Shown here: piece by piece, positions 43,761 through 54,720 of the stretch
Layout: each line of letters opens with the position of its first letter
How positions within the stretch are numbered: position 1 is the first letter of the stretch
Source: Adiantum capillus-veneris
Taxonomy: Eukaryota; Streptophyta; Polypodiopsida; Polypodiales; Pteridaceae
Assembly (NCBI GenBank): GCA_014529385.2
Contig: CM043960.1
Location: forward strand, 123,717,043 to 123,781,042
Reading direction: 5' to 3'
Length of the DNA stretch: 64,000 nt
Position numbers and translations under genes: made by a program
The notes under the pieces: model-generated
What the model was told of the DNA's origin: nothing
What the model saw: only the letters and a program-made list of their open reading frames with translations
Database searches by the model: none

Positions 43761-44011
43761 GGAGAGTGTGTGTGCGATCGAGCATTACGAAGGCACGACG
43801 GCGGCGAAGCGGTTGAGCGCGGTACGACTGCAGCTTCTTCTTCATCGCGGCGAGGAATCCACCACGAAGGCGAGCGTAGAGCGGTGAGTGACACACCCTT
43901 TGTTTTCTTGAGCTTGCTAGTTTAGGCTTGTTGTGTGCTTGGAGCCGTTTGTGGCTCGCACACGGTGTATTGGCAAGTCCCTTGCTTCGACAGTGCGGCA
44001 AGGAGCGCACA
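43425..44011 (+). repeat. 3' LTR of element D
   Basis: 587 bp, differing from the 5' LTR by two substitutions and a 4 bp longer microsatellite. Followed by TSD CAGGG. Confidence 0.93.
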
Positions 44012-45212
44012 CAGGGCCTTAGGACCCATGATCCCCAAAGTTTGTGAATCTATGTCAAATTTGGTGTCAAGGAGGTCTATGTGTAAGTATAGTATCTAGG
44101 ATGGGTAATTAGGCAATCAAAGGCTAGGCAAGTGCCAATCTAGGGTCGTTATGTGTGAAATGGCTCTAAACAGTGCCTCTAGGCCCAACTTGTGATCAAC
44201 TATCAATTAATGTACCTAATCAAGCTTTAATCGTGCAATCAATAGATTAAATCAAGCCAAGTAAAAATCTCTCTTGCGAATGTACTCTAAAGCTCGTTGT
44301 TAGCGAATTGATCAAGCGGACGCCCACCTGGCCGAACATGTAGCTGGACACCACATTTGTACTATGTTATTTTTCCACGCTAGTGCAGTGATACTCTGTG
44401 TAAATCTTAATTCCAGAGTAGGAGGTTGATTCCTTGAGCTGTAATTTTGTCATGATATTTGTAAAGGTCCACGTGAGACGGCCATTAGCCATTTAGAAAG
44501 CCCTAGGTATAAAAGTTAATAACATGAATGTGAAGGGAGGCTTATCTTTGCGAGAACAAAGAGCTCTAATGTACGTATGCTCAAGCGACTACGAAGCTCC
44601 AACTTATAATCAACATAACTAATGATTGAGTAATCCGATTTTAGTTTTGAAATTTGCATTGTGTTCCTCTTTGCTTGCTCTTTCATTCAAGTATAAGTAT
44701 TGTTAGTTTTGTTGAGGTTCATGACTACACGTTAGTGAGCCTTTAAACTTCAAATTTTAGTACTTAAATCACTATTTTTTGACGTTTTGACCATAGGAGA
44801 GTGTTCCTAGACCATAGGGAAACCTTTCGAGATGTTCTGTTGCAATTTTTAGGACCTTTTTTATGATGGATTGTGATTTTGGTACCTTGTCGAATTCCCA
44901 CTAGACTTGGTAGGGTAGTGCCACTAGGTGTCTTAAACCTCCTCCTAAAGTTTCATTGCATTTTGAGTCTCTTCGAGTGCCGAAATGGCATGATGACCTA
45001 GAGTGGTGAGAGAGAACATAGACAATTTTTTTGATCGTTAAGTGGTGGTTTGCTTGTCGAGTAGATATGCTTGCTTGTTAGGTTTGATTCTTGAGATTGA
45101 CAACCTTAGAGAGTCTCCATGCCCCATCCGAATCAATTCCTTGAGTATTGACAATATCTTAGTGCCATATAGCTATGCTACATACATTCGTCTCACGACG
45201 ACCCGCTAACAT

Positions 45213-45230
45213 TGACGCCATTGCCGGGGA
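45213..45230 (+). other. Primer binding site of element C (tRNA-Asp type)
   Basis: TGACGCCATTGCCGGGGA has two mismatches to the complement of the plant tRNA-Asp 3' end. Confidence 0.75.
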
Positions 45231-45539
45231 GTGACCTGGTCCATATTTAGAGCTAATCTTTTTCAAAGATTTTTTTTTTCCTTCCATTTACACCTTATCA
45301 GTTTAGCAGCTAGACATGGGGTTTAGTACTTGGTAGAGTCTACAAGTCGACGACTTGCTATATCTATTCTCGAGAGGTAAAGAGGGTTGTGAGTGAGATA
45401 GACAGAAGCATTTACTTCTTTGATTTTCTCTATGCTTTCAAAGTGCTGTATCGTTTTTTTTTTAATTTTATTTTGTACCATTTTGTTTGTTTTTTCTTCC
45501 TAATTTAATTTTAGTAGTAGAATAAGTAGAAACTACCAC

Positions 45540-46200
45540 CATCAAAGTTGGGCTGAAAGATCGGGGAAAGGACTGAAAACCATATTTTGGCAAAAAAAAC
45601 CAAAACTCTAATTTTTTTTGAAAATTTGATGGTAAAGATCTAAAAAGTGATCCAAACTTAGAAATAAGTGAAAAAAGGTGATAACCAAACCCAAAAGAGT
45701 CAATTTGGAAAGTTTTTCACAGTTTGGTGTAGGAACATGGATCACGATCCATATCCCCTGTGACTTTTTGAATAGATTCTGATACCATTGGGTCTAGTGT
45801 GGTTCCATCTCACTGAATACACACTTTTGGTCAAAAATTGACACTGAAAACTCACTCAAATCAAGAAATTGGGCAAAAGACACAAAATCCTTGAAAATTG
45901 ACCAAAATTTGGGGCTTTTCAACTTTTTGAGATCCAAATCAAAAAATAAGTGAAAATTTGACATCCATAGAGTGCATGCATACAACTGACCAAATCTCAT
46001 GCTCAGATGTGGTCAAACATGGATCGGGATCCATGTCCTCCTTCACCATGTGGAGCTGAGATTTGACCAATAGGTGGCGGATACCATTTGGAAAACCTTT
46101 CCCAAAAGGCACCATAGCAAAAACCTGAAAAACATTGGTCAAAAGTGCATAACACAGAAACTAGTCAAAAATCGCAGGGCAGACATAAGAACTTGCTTTT
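45540..46200 (+). repeat. Leader repeats of element C with palindromic cores
   Basis: Two degenerate units with inverted-repeat cores: 7 bp arms around AC at 45737-45752 (ATGGATC..GATCCAT) and 9 bp arms around GG at 46017-46036. Core centres are 282 bp apart. Phrases such as TTTGACC and CAAATC/CAAAATT recur around them. The position between PBS and gag is the same as in element A, but the core sequence is unrelated. Confidence 0.7.
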
Positions 46201-46244
46201 GACTAACAAAAAAGTTGTCCAAATCCAAAATAAGTGGTGAAGTA

Positions 46245-46757
46245 TGTCGAAATTAGGGTTTCTCGGAAACAAACACAGCTTGGAGAAGACGAAGAAAGCT
46301 CAAGACACACAATAGAGAGTATATTACTTAGTGTGTAATGGAAAGCTAAGATAGCCCTAGAGTGATGGGCGTATATAAAATGCATGGGAGAAAAAAGATC
46401 CTAACGAGGGAAAAAGTTCCCCGACGGTCCTAAATGGGTGAAAGCATGTTAACGGGTCACACTTTTTCATGTCCCGAACAATGCTAACTAGCACCTTTTT
46501 GACATATGCTAGCTAGTACAAGCTACATCTCCAAGATCTATGACGTATGATATATCGATAGAAATCTCTTGAAACAAGGAATCCAAATATACAACCTCCG
46601 ACAAATTTTGATATTGTTTGTAAAAATTTTACCGGACGCCCAACTTTTCAAATGTGTGCTAGCTTGAAAATGCTAACTAGCACAAAAAGCGTGACACGTT
46701 AACATGCTTTCACCCAAATGTGTTCACACACATCACTACCACACACATATATTAACA
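46245..46757 (-). repeat. 3' LTR of the minus-strand copia
   Basis: About 513 bp. On the element strand it starts TGTTAATATATG, right after a purine-rich tract CCAGGGGAGATT, and probably ends AATTTCGACA at 46245. With no second LTR the outer end is tentative. A TATA-like TTTTATATAC lies near 46375. Confidence 0.6.
46436..46715. repeat. 280 bp element with long inverted ends inside the copia LTR (MITE candidate)
   Basis: About 32 bp terminal inverted repeats starting GGGTGAAAGCATGTTAACG, with two or three mismatches and AAAT on both sides (46432-46435 and 46716-46719). A direct repeat ATGCTAACTAGCAC lies near each end inside. It is either a nested MITE or a feature of the LTR itself. Confidence 0.5.
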
Positions 46758-46769
46758 AATCTCCCCTGG

Positions 46770-48660
46770 GAGTGATGCGGTGAACAAGAGATGGCACATA
46801 GAGTATAGGGAAGCTCCATGTCTTGAGGACATGATCAGTCCATAAAGGGGAGTAAGACCAAATCTTTATGGAAATCTTTGAACTTCTCACGAAACATTGC
46901 CTTTGTGAAAAGATATGCAAGGTTGTCTTGTGTTGGCACATAAGCCAAGCTGATCTCTCCTACTAAGAGCCTCTCCCTAACATAGTGGTAATGCACCTCA
47001 ATGTGCTTTGTGCAAGCATGAAAAACCGGGTTCCTCGCAACTACCAATGTGCTTTGAATGTAGATAGTGTTGGAAGTGTCCTGCCCAATACCTAAATCAA
47101 CTCTTAACCATGATATGCATGAACTGTCGAGCATGAAACAAAAACCACTTGACACCCACGTGTCAGATTAACCAACCCAATTTGAGTCCAAAAAAGCATG
47201 TAAATCTAGCGGCAATGATCCCCCTTTGGGATAGAACAAGCGAAGATATGAAGTGCCACTCAAGTAGTGAAAAATACTCTTGAAAGCCTGTCAATGCTTA
47301 GACCATGGGCTATGCATAAATTTTCTGATATATGAGACTGCAAATTGAATATTTGGCCTCGTGTTGCATGCATAAATAAGACAGCCAGCAACAGTTTGGT
47401 AAAGAGTGACATTGGCTGGATCACTAGCATCATGAAGACTCAATTTCAGGCCTGTTTCCATGGGAGTGGCAATAGGTTTGCAATCCTCAAGTCCAAACTT
47501 ACATAGCAATGTCTCTATGTAACTTGTCTAACACAAGGCAATACCACCATCACATTGCTTAAACTGTATGCCTAATTAATAATGCAACAACTATAAACCT
47601 TTCATCTTGAACGCATCATTATAATAAGCCTTCAATTCAAAAATATGTCTCTCATTTGGTCCAATGATCAACAAATTATCCACATAGAGGACGACAATGA
47701 GAAGTACATCACCCTCACGCTTTACATACAATGTGCTTTTTGTTGGACTGTTACAAAAGCTTTGTTTGACCAAACGAGTGTCAGCCTTCTCATACCAAGC
47801 ATAAGGAGGTTGCTTCAACCCATACAAAGCTTTCTTACATTTTCACACTTTATCCCTGTCCTTAATGACAAAACCGTGAGGTTGTGTTACATAAACTTCC
47901 TTAAATATGTCACCATTCAATAAAGCAGTAACAATGTCTGACTGATGTACATCCCAACCAAAATGAGCTACCAATGCACATAGAAAATGACAGTGATCAT
48001 ACAACAAGTGGGAGAAAAAGTCTCTTCATAATCTATGTCTTTTTGCTGTGCATAACCCTTTGCAACAAGTCGAGCCTTATAGTGATCAATCTCACCATCC
48101 GGCTTATGTTTCAACTTTTAAACCCACTTTGTACCAATGGACTTTTTGCCAAGAGGAAAATCATATAAAGTCCATGTGTCATTTCCTATAAGTGCATCAT
48201 ATTTTGTTGCAGGGTAACCATCCAATTTTTTGAATTTTGTGCTTCATCAAAAGATAGAGTTTCCTCAACATCACATAAGCTAGACATAGCCAAAGCATAA
48301 CAATCTGATGCATAGGATGTGTGGCGAGAACTTGAATGAGTACGACTAGACAAAGGTGTATCCAATTTACTATCACGCAAAGTATGCCAGTCATTTTGGA
48401 AAACCTCTAGCTTGCTCATTCTCAACCCTTTCAAGTTTCCTCATCAAGTACATCATGTACATTTGCATCAGTAATAGGTTAATCTGTAAAATTTTTAGAA
48501 ACCCCCGCAAGTTGTATATTAGCGTGATTGGAATTTACATTCAAACTTTCACCACTAAAAATAGGCAAAAAGGTGTCATAAATGTCCTATGAGCTTACGT
48601 TATTGTCTCTAGTATATGACGACAAGGGCTGAACAAAATCTTCCACAAACACAACCATTA
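46770..48660 (-). pseudogene. RT and RNase H region of the minus-strand copia
   Basis: Pieces in order on the minus strand: FQNDWHTLRDSKLD and DEAQNSKNW (48.4-48.2 kb, start of RT); YGLKQPPYAWYEKADTRL and VLYVDNLLIIGPNERH (47.8-47.6 kb); CKPIATPMETGLKLSL, GCLIYACNTRPNIQFAVSYI (47.5-47.3 kb); and the RNase H end with VHYHYVRERLLVGEI and DNLAYLFTKAM (46.95-46.85 kb). The catalytic YVDD is YVDN here. Several frameshifts and stops make it non-functional. It would copy RNA to DNA and degrade the RNA strand. Confidence 0.82.
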
Positions 48661-49119
48661 GGAAGAGAATGGAGTCTAGGAGGGCCTCTTTATTTGGCAG
48701 TTTAAGGGAGTCAAACCTTTAGTATTAAGAAAGCAATCAAAGGACAACTTTTGACCTCAAACACATAAAATGGCTAGTTTATTTGAATTCAAATTTCCCC
48801 CTCAAAATGAGATTTAAAATCTAGCGGGAAAAATTATATTATGCATGAAACATATCTACGGAAAGTGCTCAGTGTGTAGATTCTAGATCTATAATCGCCG
48901 CTCAAATCTGAGATCATATGTAGGAGTTATGAAAGGCCAAAACTCATAAATTTGTCCTCCTCCTTTTTGTGGGGGAAAGTGCATCCTTTGACCACTCTTA
49001 CACCTCTCTTACACACCCACCATTCTTACACACATGACATGTATCTATTCGTCCAAATGTTAATCACCTCCATAATCTCATGGAAAATAAAGAGGCCCTC
49101 CTAGACCCCATCCTCTTCG
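48661..49119 (-). mobile_element. MITE copy 2, 459 bp, TA target duplication
   Basis: Same family as 14448-14904 in inverse orientation, with matching ~35 bp TIRs (GGAAGAGAATGGAGTCTAGG on the left). TA lies at 48659-48660 and 49120-49121. Leaving out the insert plus one TA leaves one copia reading frame open across the junction, between integrase and RT. Internal sequence is clearly homologous to copy 1 with substitutions and small indels. Confidence 0.87.
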
Positions 49120-49121
49120 TA

Positions 49122-50580
49122 ATGCATCCTGTGAGACCAAGATACTCTTTGTTTGGGGATGATACAAACTATAACCTTTGCTTTCAACACTATACCAACA
49201 AAAATGCATTTGACAACCTTATCATCCAATTTTCTACGTTGTGTTCGTGGAACCAAGGCATAAGCCAAACAACCAAAAATGTGCATGTGCTCAATAGAAG
49301 ACTTTCTATCATGCCATGCTTCATAAGGAGTCATAGACTACAAAGCTTTTGTAGGACACTTGTTAAGGATATAACTGCCACACATGATGGCCTCAAGCCA
49401 AAGAAAATGAAACAAAGCTTGACTTTTGACCATACATCGTGCCATTTTCATAAGTGACCGGTTTTTCCTCTCAGCTACACCATTTTGCTAAGGTGTATAC
49501 AACATTGTACATTGGTCTTTTATCCCACAACAAGCCAGAAATGCATAAAATTCATGAGACATATACTCCCCCCCTTGATCTAAATGGAGGGTGTCCATAA
49601 TACATTTTAAGACATTTTTAGCCATAGCCAAAATTGTTTGAAGCACATAAACACTTTGGACTTTTCTTTAAGCGGATACACCCATGCATGCCTCGAGTAA
49701 TCATCGATGAAAGTCACCAAGTAAAGGTAATTGCCCAAGGATGAAGTTTGCATGGGCCCACAAACATCACTATGCACAAGATTCAACCTACATGTGGCCC
49801 TAATTGAACCATCCTTTTGAAACTTTGAACGCCGTATCTTACCCTAAATACATCGTTCACAAACATGTTTGACAGGTGATTCAAGAGGCGACAAAGAAGC
49901 AACCATATCAGATTTTTACCAAAGCAAACTGATAAAATTTAGATGCCCAAAATGTGAATGCCAATGTTTTGCATCTGAAATAGCCTTTGAATCCACAACA
50001 ACATTTGCAAAATTCTACCCACACTTGTCATACAAAATGAGCTTATACATCCCACGACATAAAATGCCTAATGCAACAATCTCATCACCAAAACTAAGAT
50101 CATGAACTGTACATTTGCCATCCACAAATTTCACAACAAGACCAAGTCTAGCAAGTGCTGATATAGAAAAAATATTCTTCTTGATCCCAGGTGTATATAA
50201 TGCATCAACAATTGTGAAATAACTGCCATTTGAACCAATAAGCACAATCTTTCCAACTCTCTGAATCGCATCAGAGGCATTGTTGGCACAAGTGACATTA
50301 GTCCCATGAGGGAAACAGTCAAAAGAGGTAAATAAATCACAATGTGAGGTAATGTGTTTTGTAGCACCATTGTCAAAAGACCACACATGTGAATCTGCAA
50401 CAAATGACATGCATGCATCATGGACATCAGGATCATAAGTACAATCTGCACTAAAATCCAACTTTGCATCTACATCAACATCACAATATCCTTTCACAGT
50501 AGACTTTACAATAGCTGCACTTGTATGGGATCCTGTAGTTGATCCAACCTCTTTCTTCTTAACCTCTTTTGCCTTCAATT
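49122..50580 (-). pseudogene. Protease and integrase region of the minus-strand copia
   Basis: At 50.58-50.02 kb an open frame of 187 codons covers the protease (HVWSFDNGATKHITSHCDLF; D-N-G-A in place of D-S-G-A) and the start of the Gag-pre-integrase region (CRGMYKL). Integrase pieces continue to 49.12 kb in several frames, ending in MTPYEAWHDRKSSIEHMHIF and GCLAYALVP. Integrase would insert the cDNA. The copy is disrupted by stops and frameshifts. Confidence 0.75.
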
Positions 50581-50589
50581 TTGGACACT

Positions 50590-51480
50590 ACTTGATCAAG
50601 TGATCATTAGCTTTACAATAATGGAAATGTATCTTCTTTTTACCCTTATCACTAGAATTCCTAAACAAAGTGTTTCTAGTAGAAGCATTAGGAACAAAAG
50701 ATTTTCCACTCACAGAAGAACCATGAGAAGTGGTTACATTGCTGTTACCACCTTTTCTGTGAGCATCAATAAAAGCCTATTCAATAGCACACTGTTTAAC
50801 CCTGTTTTTTTGGAAAGTGACTCTTACAACAACAATGTGCATAATTCATCAAACTTGACAAATTCAAGATTTCCTTGGGTCATAAGTCTCCTGGTACTAT
50901 CAAAAGTCTGGTAAGAATCTGGCAAAGCATCAAGATTTTTCACAAGGGAACTGTTAGAAATGACTTTGCCTTCAAAACTTTAAGTTTCTCATTGATATCT
51001 TGGACACCAGCAAGGAAAGTGTCCATCTCATACTCCTCATGCATAATCTTTGACTCCAGCTCTTTACGCAATGATGCAATTTGAGCCTCATTGTGACTTG
51101 CATAAAGACCAACCAGGATATCCCAAGCTTGTTTTGTAGATTTTGTTGAATGAATATGATGAGTGATAGTGTGATTCATAGAAAACACAATTAAAGCATG
51201 AGCCTATGCATCTTTTATATCCCAGCAAGCTTGCTCAGTCATAGGAAAAACAATTTTGAAAACAACAATCTTGCCACCAAAACCTGCAACATCCTCAACA
51301 TCGCCTACATCCTCAGAACCACGAAGTACATCAATGACCTGTACAATATTCCAAACGCCCTTTGACACAAGAACATGTTGCATCATTCAAGCCCACATAA
51401 GGTAATTGTCCCCATTCAATCTATCCTCAACAACAAATACTTTGAACACATCTGTGTTGTTGTCAACCATGGCAATTGCT
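50590..51480 (-). pseudogene. gag of the minus-strand copia
   Basis: Starts near ATG at about 51470 (MVDNNTDVFKVFVVEDRLNG). Recognisable copia Gag pieces are TKQAWDILVGLYASHNEAQI and LRKELESKIMHEEYEMDTF, then a degenerate zinc knuckle near 50.6 kb (HYCKANDHLIK-stop-CP). There are several stops. Confidence 0.7.
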
Positions 51481-51530
51481 GCACCCGATGTGAAAACTAT
51501 CGAAAAGAGGAGTTTGCTTAGGAAGGACTC

Positions 51531-52380
51531 TCTCAACGTTATTTCATTTTATTCCAATATCAATTTAGTTTGAACTCCCCTTTGATCACAGGGAGGTAGA
51601 TCACGTTTCTACGCAGGAGCTATGTATTTCTAGGCACAATGTTGACCCATTTCTATGAGACAACTTACTTCATTTCTATGGACATATAATGTGACTCACC
51701 GATAGGGTTACTCCAAAAGGTGTATCACTTATTGGTTGTATGCATAGCAATTGATAACGAAGTGAACATCTGTCAAAATAATTCTCTACGATTTGGAATA
51801 TTAGACAAATTATAAAGTAGTGTTGTATGTCGAGTTTTTCGAAGGAAAGATTGTCTTGGTGCCGATTTTTATTGTTTGAAGGGTTGCTTAAATGAACTTG
51901 TGTTGGGAACTCTAATGAAGAACTTTCTGTTATGAACAACCATGTGGTAGTAATTAGGAAACAAGATCAAAGTGTGAGTGTGGGGTGGAAAGTGGGGACT
52001 AGCTCGAGCTGCCATATCAATGGATGGGTGGTCTTGATTAGTTAAGGAAGTCTCCACTCCCTATTCCTTTAACAAAAGCAAAACTAGAACCTCATTGCAC
52101 AAGAGTTGAGAAGTCTCGAATGTTCGTGCCTCTAAAATCTATGGGAAAAGAAGGAATTTGAGTTTCTCTCTTTTGGATCTAGAAACATTTAAATATTTTT
52201 GAGAGATCATGATTTCCCTTTGAGATAGGACTAGGAAACCTATCTAATGGATCAGACTCAAGTTTTTGTGCGATTGAAACTTATTCATTGGAATCGATAC
52301 TATCTTGATTAGGGCCCTCCAATTGCCAAGTACCCTCCAATTGCCAAGCGGATTTGGTGACGGGACGGAGACCTCGCACA
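51531..52380 (+). repeat. Probable 5' LTR region of Ty3 element F (left end unknown)
   Basis: The sequence ends CCTCGCACA directly before a tRNA-Met-type primer site at 52381. An 18 bp phrase, CCCTCCAATTGCCAAG plus 2 bases, is tandemly duplicated at about 52314-52348. No second LTR exists in the window, so the left end is not defined. Confidence 0.5.
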
Positions 52381-52398
52381 TGGTATCAAAGCCTAGGT
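52381..52398 (+). other. Primer binding site of element F (tRNA-Met type)
   Basis: TGGTATCAAAGCCTAGGT resembles the TGGTATCAGAGC primer site common in plant chromoviruses and copia elements, with one change in the core. Confidence 0.7.
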
Positions 52399-52550
52399 TA
52401 GGAAACTAGAAATCCAATATTGTTTGAAAAGTTGAAAGAAAAAATAAAAATAAAAATTGGAAGCTCAAGTTCAAGAACTTACTAGCATCGATGTTCCAAG
52501 AAGATGCCAACATTGAATATTGCTAGTTCAAGACCTTTGAAATAATATAT

Positions 52551-53069
52551 TTGGAGGCTTGCTGCCCTTCAAGTTTTCCTTTTTGTTACAACATGATGAA
52601 GATTTTGATGAAGTCTTTCTCTCCTCCATCAAGAAGAATCCAAAGGCGATGGGATCTTGCATGGGACGGTGAAGGTGGCATCTTTTACATCAATGTAAAG
52701 AAGCTCAGATGTCTTTCCTCTGATTTTAATAAGCTTTGACGGGGAGAAGAGCTGTGACTTATCCACCTTTACTACTTCCTTGGTAGTACTAGGGATGAGT
52801 ACATTGTTATCTCTGAAGACGGCATTGAGATGACTTTAAATGAATGGATCTTCAATCAAGTGGTCAAAGTGATCCCTAGTTACATGATCAAACCCGTTTT
52901 TGTCCCTGACATTCCCCCCCAAAATAAGAGTCTTATATTTTATGATCCTCTCAAGGATGTGTACAAGAGCTACTACTCAAATGAAATAGTGGATTGTAAA
53001 AATCTAACTACAAACACCAACTGGTTGTACCACTATGTTTATGGGAATCCGACTTTGAGAAATTTCTAG
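52551..53069 (+). pseudogene. Unrecognised frame between PBS and gag of element F
   Basis: Two frames, 52551-52739 (RRWDLAWDGEGGIFYINVKK) and 52830-53069 (MTLNEWIFNQVVKVIPSYMI, then VPDIPPQNKSLIFYDPLKDV), separated by stops. The amino-acid composition is protein-like (aromatic and hydrophobic alternation). I do not recognise the family. It lies where some plant Ty3 elements carry an extra leader ORF or captured sequence. It could also be chance. Confidence 0.35.
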
Positions 53070-53289
53070 CTTTGATCAAAGCTAACTCTTGTATATATCA
53101 TGATAGAACAATGAGATCTTTGTCTAGATTCTCACAAAGACCAAATTTGGTATATATCTTGAATTAATAAAGTTGTGACACCTTGAATTAAGTAAAATAA
53201 ATGGTATCTCAAGTTTTTGTCTTGAGTTGTTGAAGTTAAATTACGTCTTAAGTTAGAATATCGATAAGTGTATTATTGCATAGGTACCA

Positions 53290-54060
53290 TTTACTGCTTT
53301 GAACACTGCCGTTTAGGAGAGAAAGCTTCTCTTTAAGCAAGTTCAACCTCCCAACTTCAAGGGCGAAGGGGCTAATATAGAATGTGATGCCGAGGTTTGG
53401 ATTGAGGTAATGGAAGATTATTTTGAACCTATAGGGACTCAACCTGAAAATGAAACAATGCTTGCAATGTCCCGTCTCACTAGAGATACACATATTTGGT
53501 GGAAGCAGTATTGTAAGGATTTGGTTTTGGGGTCTTCTCAATCTTGGGAAGATATCAAAACTGCAAGACGCTATCTTTCACCAGCTCATAAAGCTATCAA
53601 AATGAATGCTTTTTTTTCTCTTTGCCAGCTATCTTTAACACTTGAGGAATATTACTCAAAGTTTGTTACCCTAAGAAGGTAGGCTCCCAAGATGTTTCTT
53701 GAACAACAAGTAGCACGGTTTTGCCAAGGGATCATTGAACCATTAAACAGTCATCGTGAAACCCTTAGACCAAGATCTTTACAAGATGACCTGCTAAGAG
53801 CAAAACCTTTAGCCACAAAAATTTAGAAGACCAACCAAGGAAGACAAAACTATATGGCAAAGAGAGCTAGATCAAATGGTTGGAACAATAGGGTAGCCAA
53901 CTTCACTTACCAAAATCGACCTAAAATAGCTACAACTACAACCATCAAATTTCCAAATGTGCAATATTTGAATGCCACGAGTATGGAAATTATAAGAATC
54001 ATTTTCCAAAGAAAGTTTGTGCTTCTAGTGCTAATAGAGTTCCCTTACCTACAAATGTAA
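53290..54060 (+). pseudogene. gag of Ty3 element F
   Basis: Gag core pieces: VWIEVMEDYFEPIGTQPENE, WWKQYCKDLVLGSSQSWEDI, SLTLEEYYSKFVTLRR, then after a stop APKMFLEQQVARFCQGI. A degenerate zinc knuckle is readable in another frame near 53.97 kb (FECHEYGNYKNHFPKK). Stops at about 53682 and 53825 break the frame. Confidence 0.75.
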
Positions 54061-54229
54061 GAGGTCAACCAAATGTTCGTGGAGGATGTGGAAGAGCAAA
54101 TAGAGACCGTGTACATGGAACTCCTACTACAGTCAATGCCGCAATTAGTCAACCAATTCTAGAAGATGAAGCAGATGAAAGAGTAGTGTTGCATGTTGCC
54201 ATTTGACAACCCCAGTGCTTGCCAATAAT

Positions 54230-54720
54230 ATGCAATCATCCAAGCACTAGGATCTTCCCAAGGTGAACAAGTTGAATTCTTAATTGACTGTGGAAGCATA
54301 CACTGATTTATCTCTCCTAAATGCATGAGGAGATTGATACTAAACCAGTATCTTTCTAAAAGGCTAATTATAGAACTAGAATATGGTAAGGAAGTCTTAA
54401 CTCAACATAGAGTAGGACACATAGAATTTGAACTACAGTAATACTCTACTTACACACATTTTTGCAGTTTACCTCTAGGAGTTTATGACGGAATATTGGG
54501 AATGGATTGGTTGAAAGAGAACCAAGATCACATTCACTGTGCACAAGGAAAATTAACCTTTATAGATGACCTTGGGAATGAGGTTCTAGTTCAAGGAAAG
54601 AATGGGAAACCTAAGGCTCACTTAGTTAAGGCTAGAAGATTTTTGAACGGGCTACAAAAGGGTCAAAAATTCTATGCCACTAAGCTCAACAAAGTAGACA
54701 AATCTGACTCAAAATTTTGA
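54230..54720 (+). pseudogene. Protease region of Ty3 element F
   Basis: The active-site region reads FLIDCGSIH followed by a stop (D-C-G-S in place of D-S-G-A). The later GVYDGILGMDWLKENQDHIH matches the conserved ILGMDWL strand of chromovirus proteases. A linker, GKPKAHLVKARRFLNGLQKG, ends at TGA 54718-54720. Confidence 0.75.

Larger units (their letters stand above)
35244..44011 (+). mobile_element. Complete young non-autonomous Ty3 element D, 8768 bp, Gag and protease only
   Basis: LTRs of 583 bp (35244-35826) and 587 bp (43425-44011) begin TG and end CA. The target duplication CAGGG is at 35239-35243 and 44012-44016. Apart from a length change in an internal (TG)n(AG)n tract I see two substitutions between the LTRs, so insertion was recent. 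A tRNA-Asp-type PBS lies at 35831-35849 and a polypurine tract, AGGAAGGGGGG, directly before the 3' LTR. The interior has an intact 1203-codon gag and an intact protease frame but no RT, RNase H or integrase. Mobilisation must rely on another element's Pol. The protease resembles that of element A. Confidence 0.93.
44400..46244 (+). mobile_element. 5' part of Athila-like element C
   Basis: LTR part with TATA box GGTATAAAAG at about 44505 and right end GCTAACA at about 45211. A tRNA-Asp-like PBS is at 45213-45230 and the leader follows to 46244. There the 3' end of a minus-strand copia begins. The gag of C was not found beyond the copia, so only the 5' end is present. The LTR left end is uncertain. 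The TATA-to-LTR-end distance matches elements A and B. Confidence 0.65.
46245..51530 (-). mobile_element. Decayed Ty1/copia element on the minus strand, 5'-truncated
   Basis: Reading from high to low coordinates: gag (51.48-50.59 kb), protease, integrase, MITE copy 2, RT, RNase H, then a 3' LTR. The Pol order PR-IN-RT-RH identifies Ty1/copia. No 5' LTR or primer site is visible near 51.5 kb, so the 5' end is missing. Many stops and frameshifts show that it is old. It interrupts the leader of element C at 46244. Confidence 0.8.

Noticed and set aside
35244-44011. Element D as an intact autonomous retrotransposon
   Set aside because: No RT, RNase H or integrase motif in any frame between the protease and the 3' LTR.
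44012-45211. Element D inserted within the LTR of element C
   Set aside because: By comparison of TATA-to-LTR-end distance with A and B, the LTR of C probably starts near 44.4 kb, to the right of the D target site. The host sequence of D stays unidentified.
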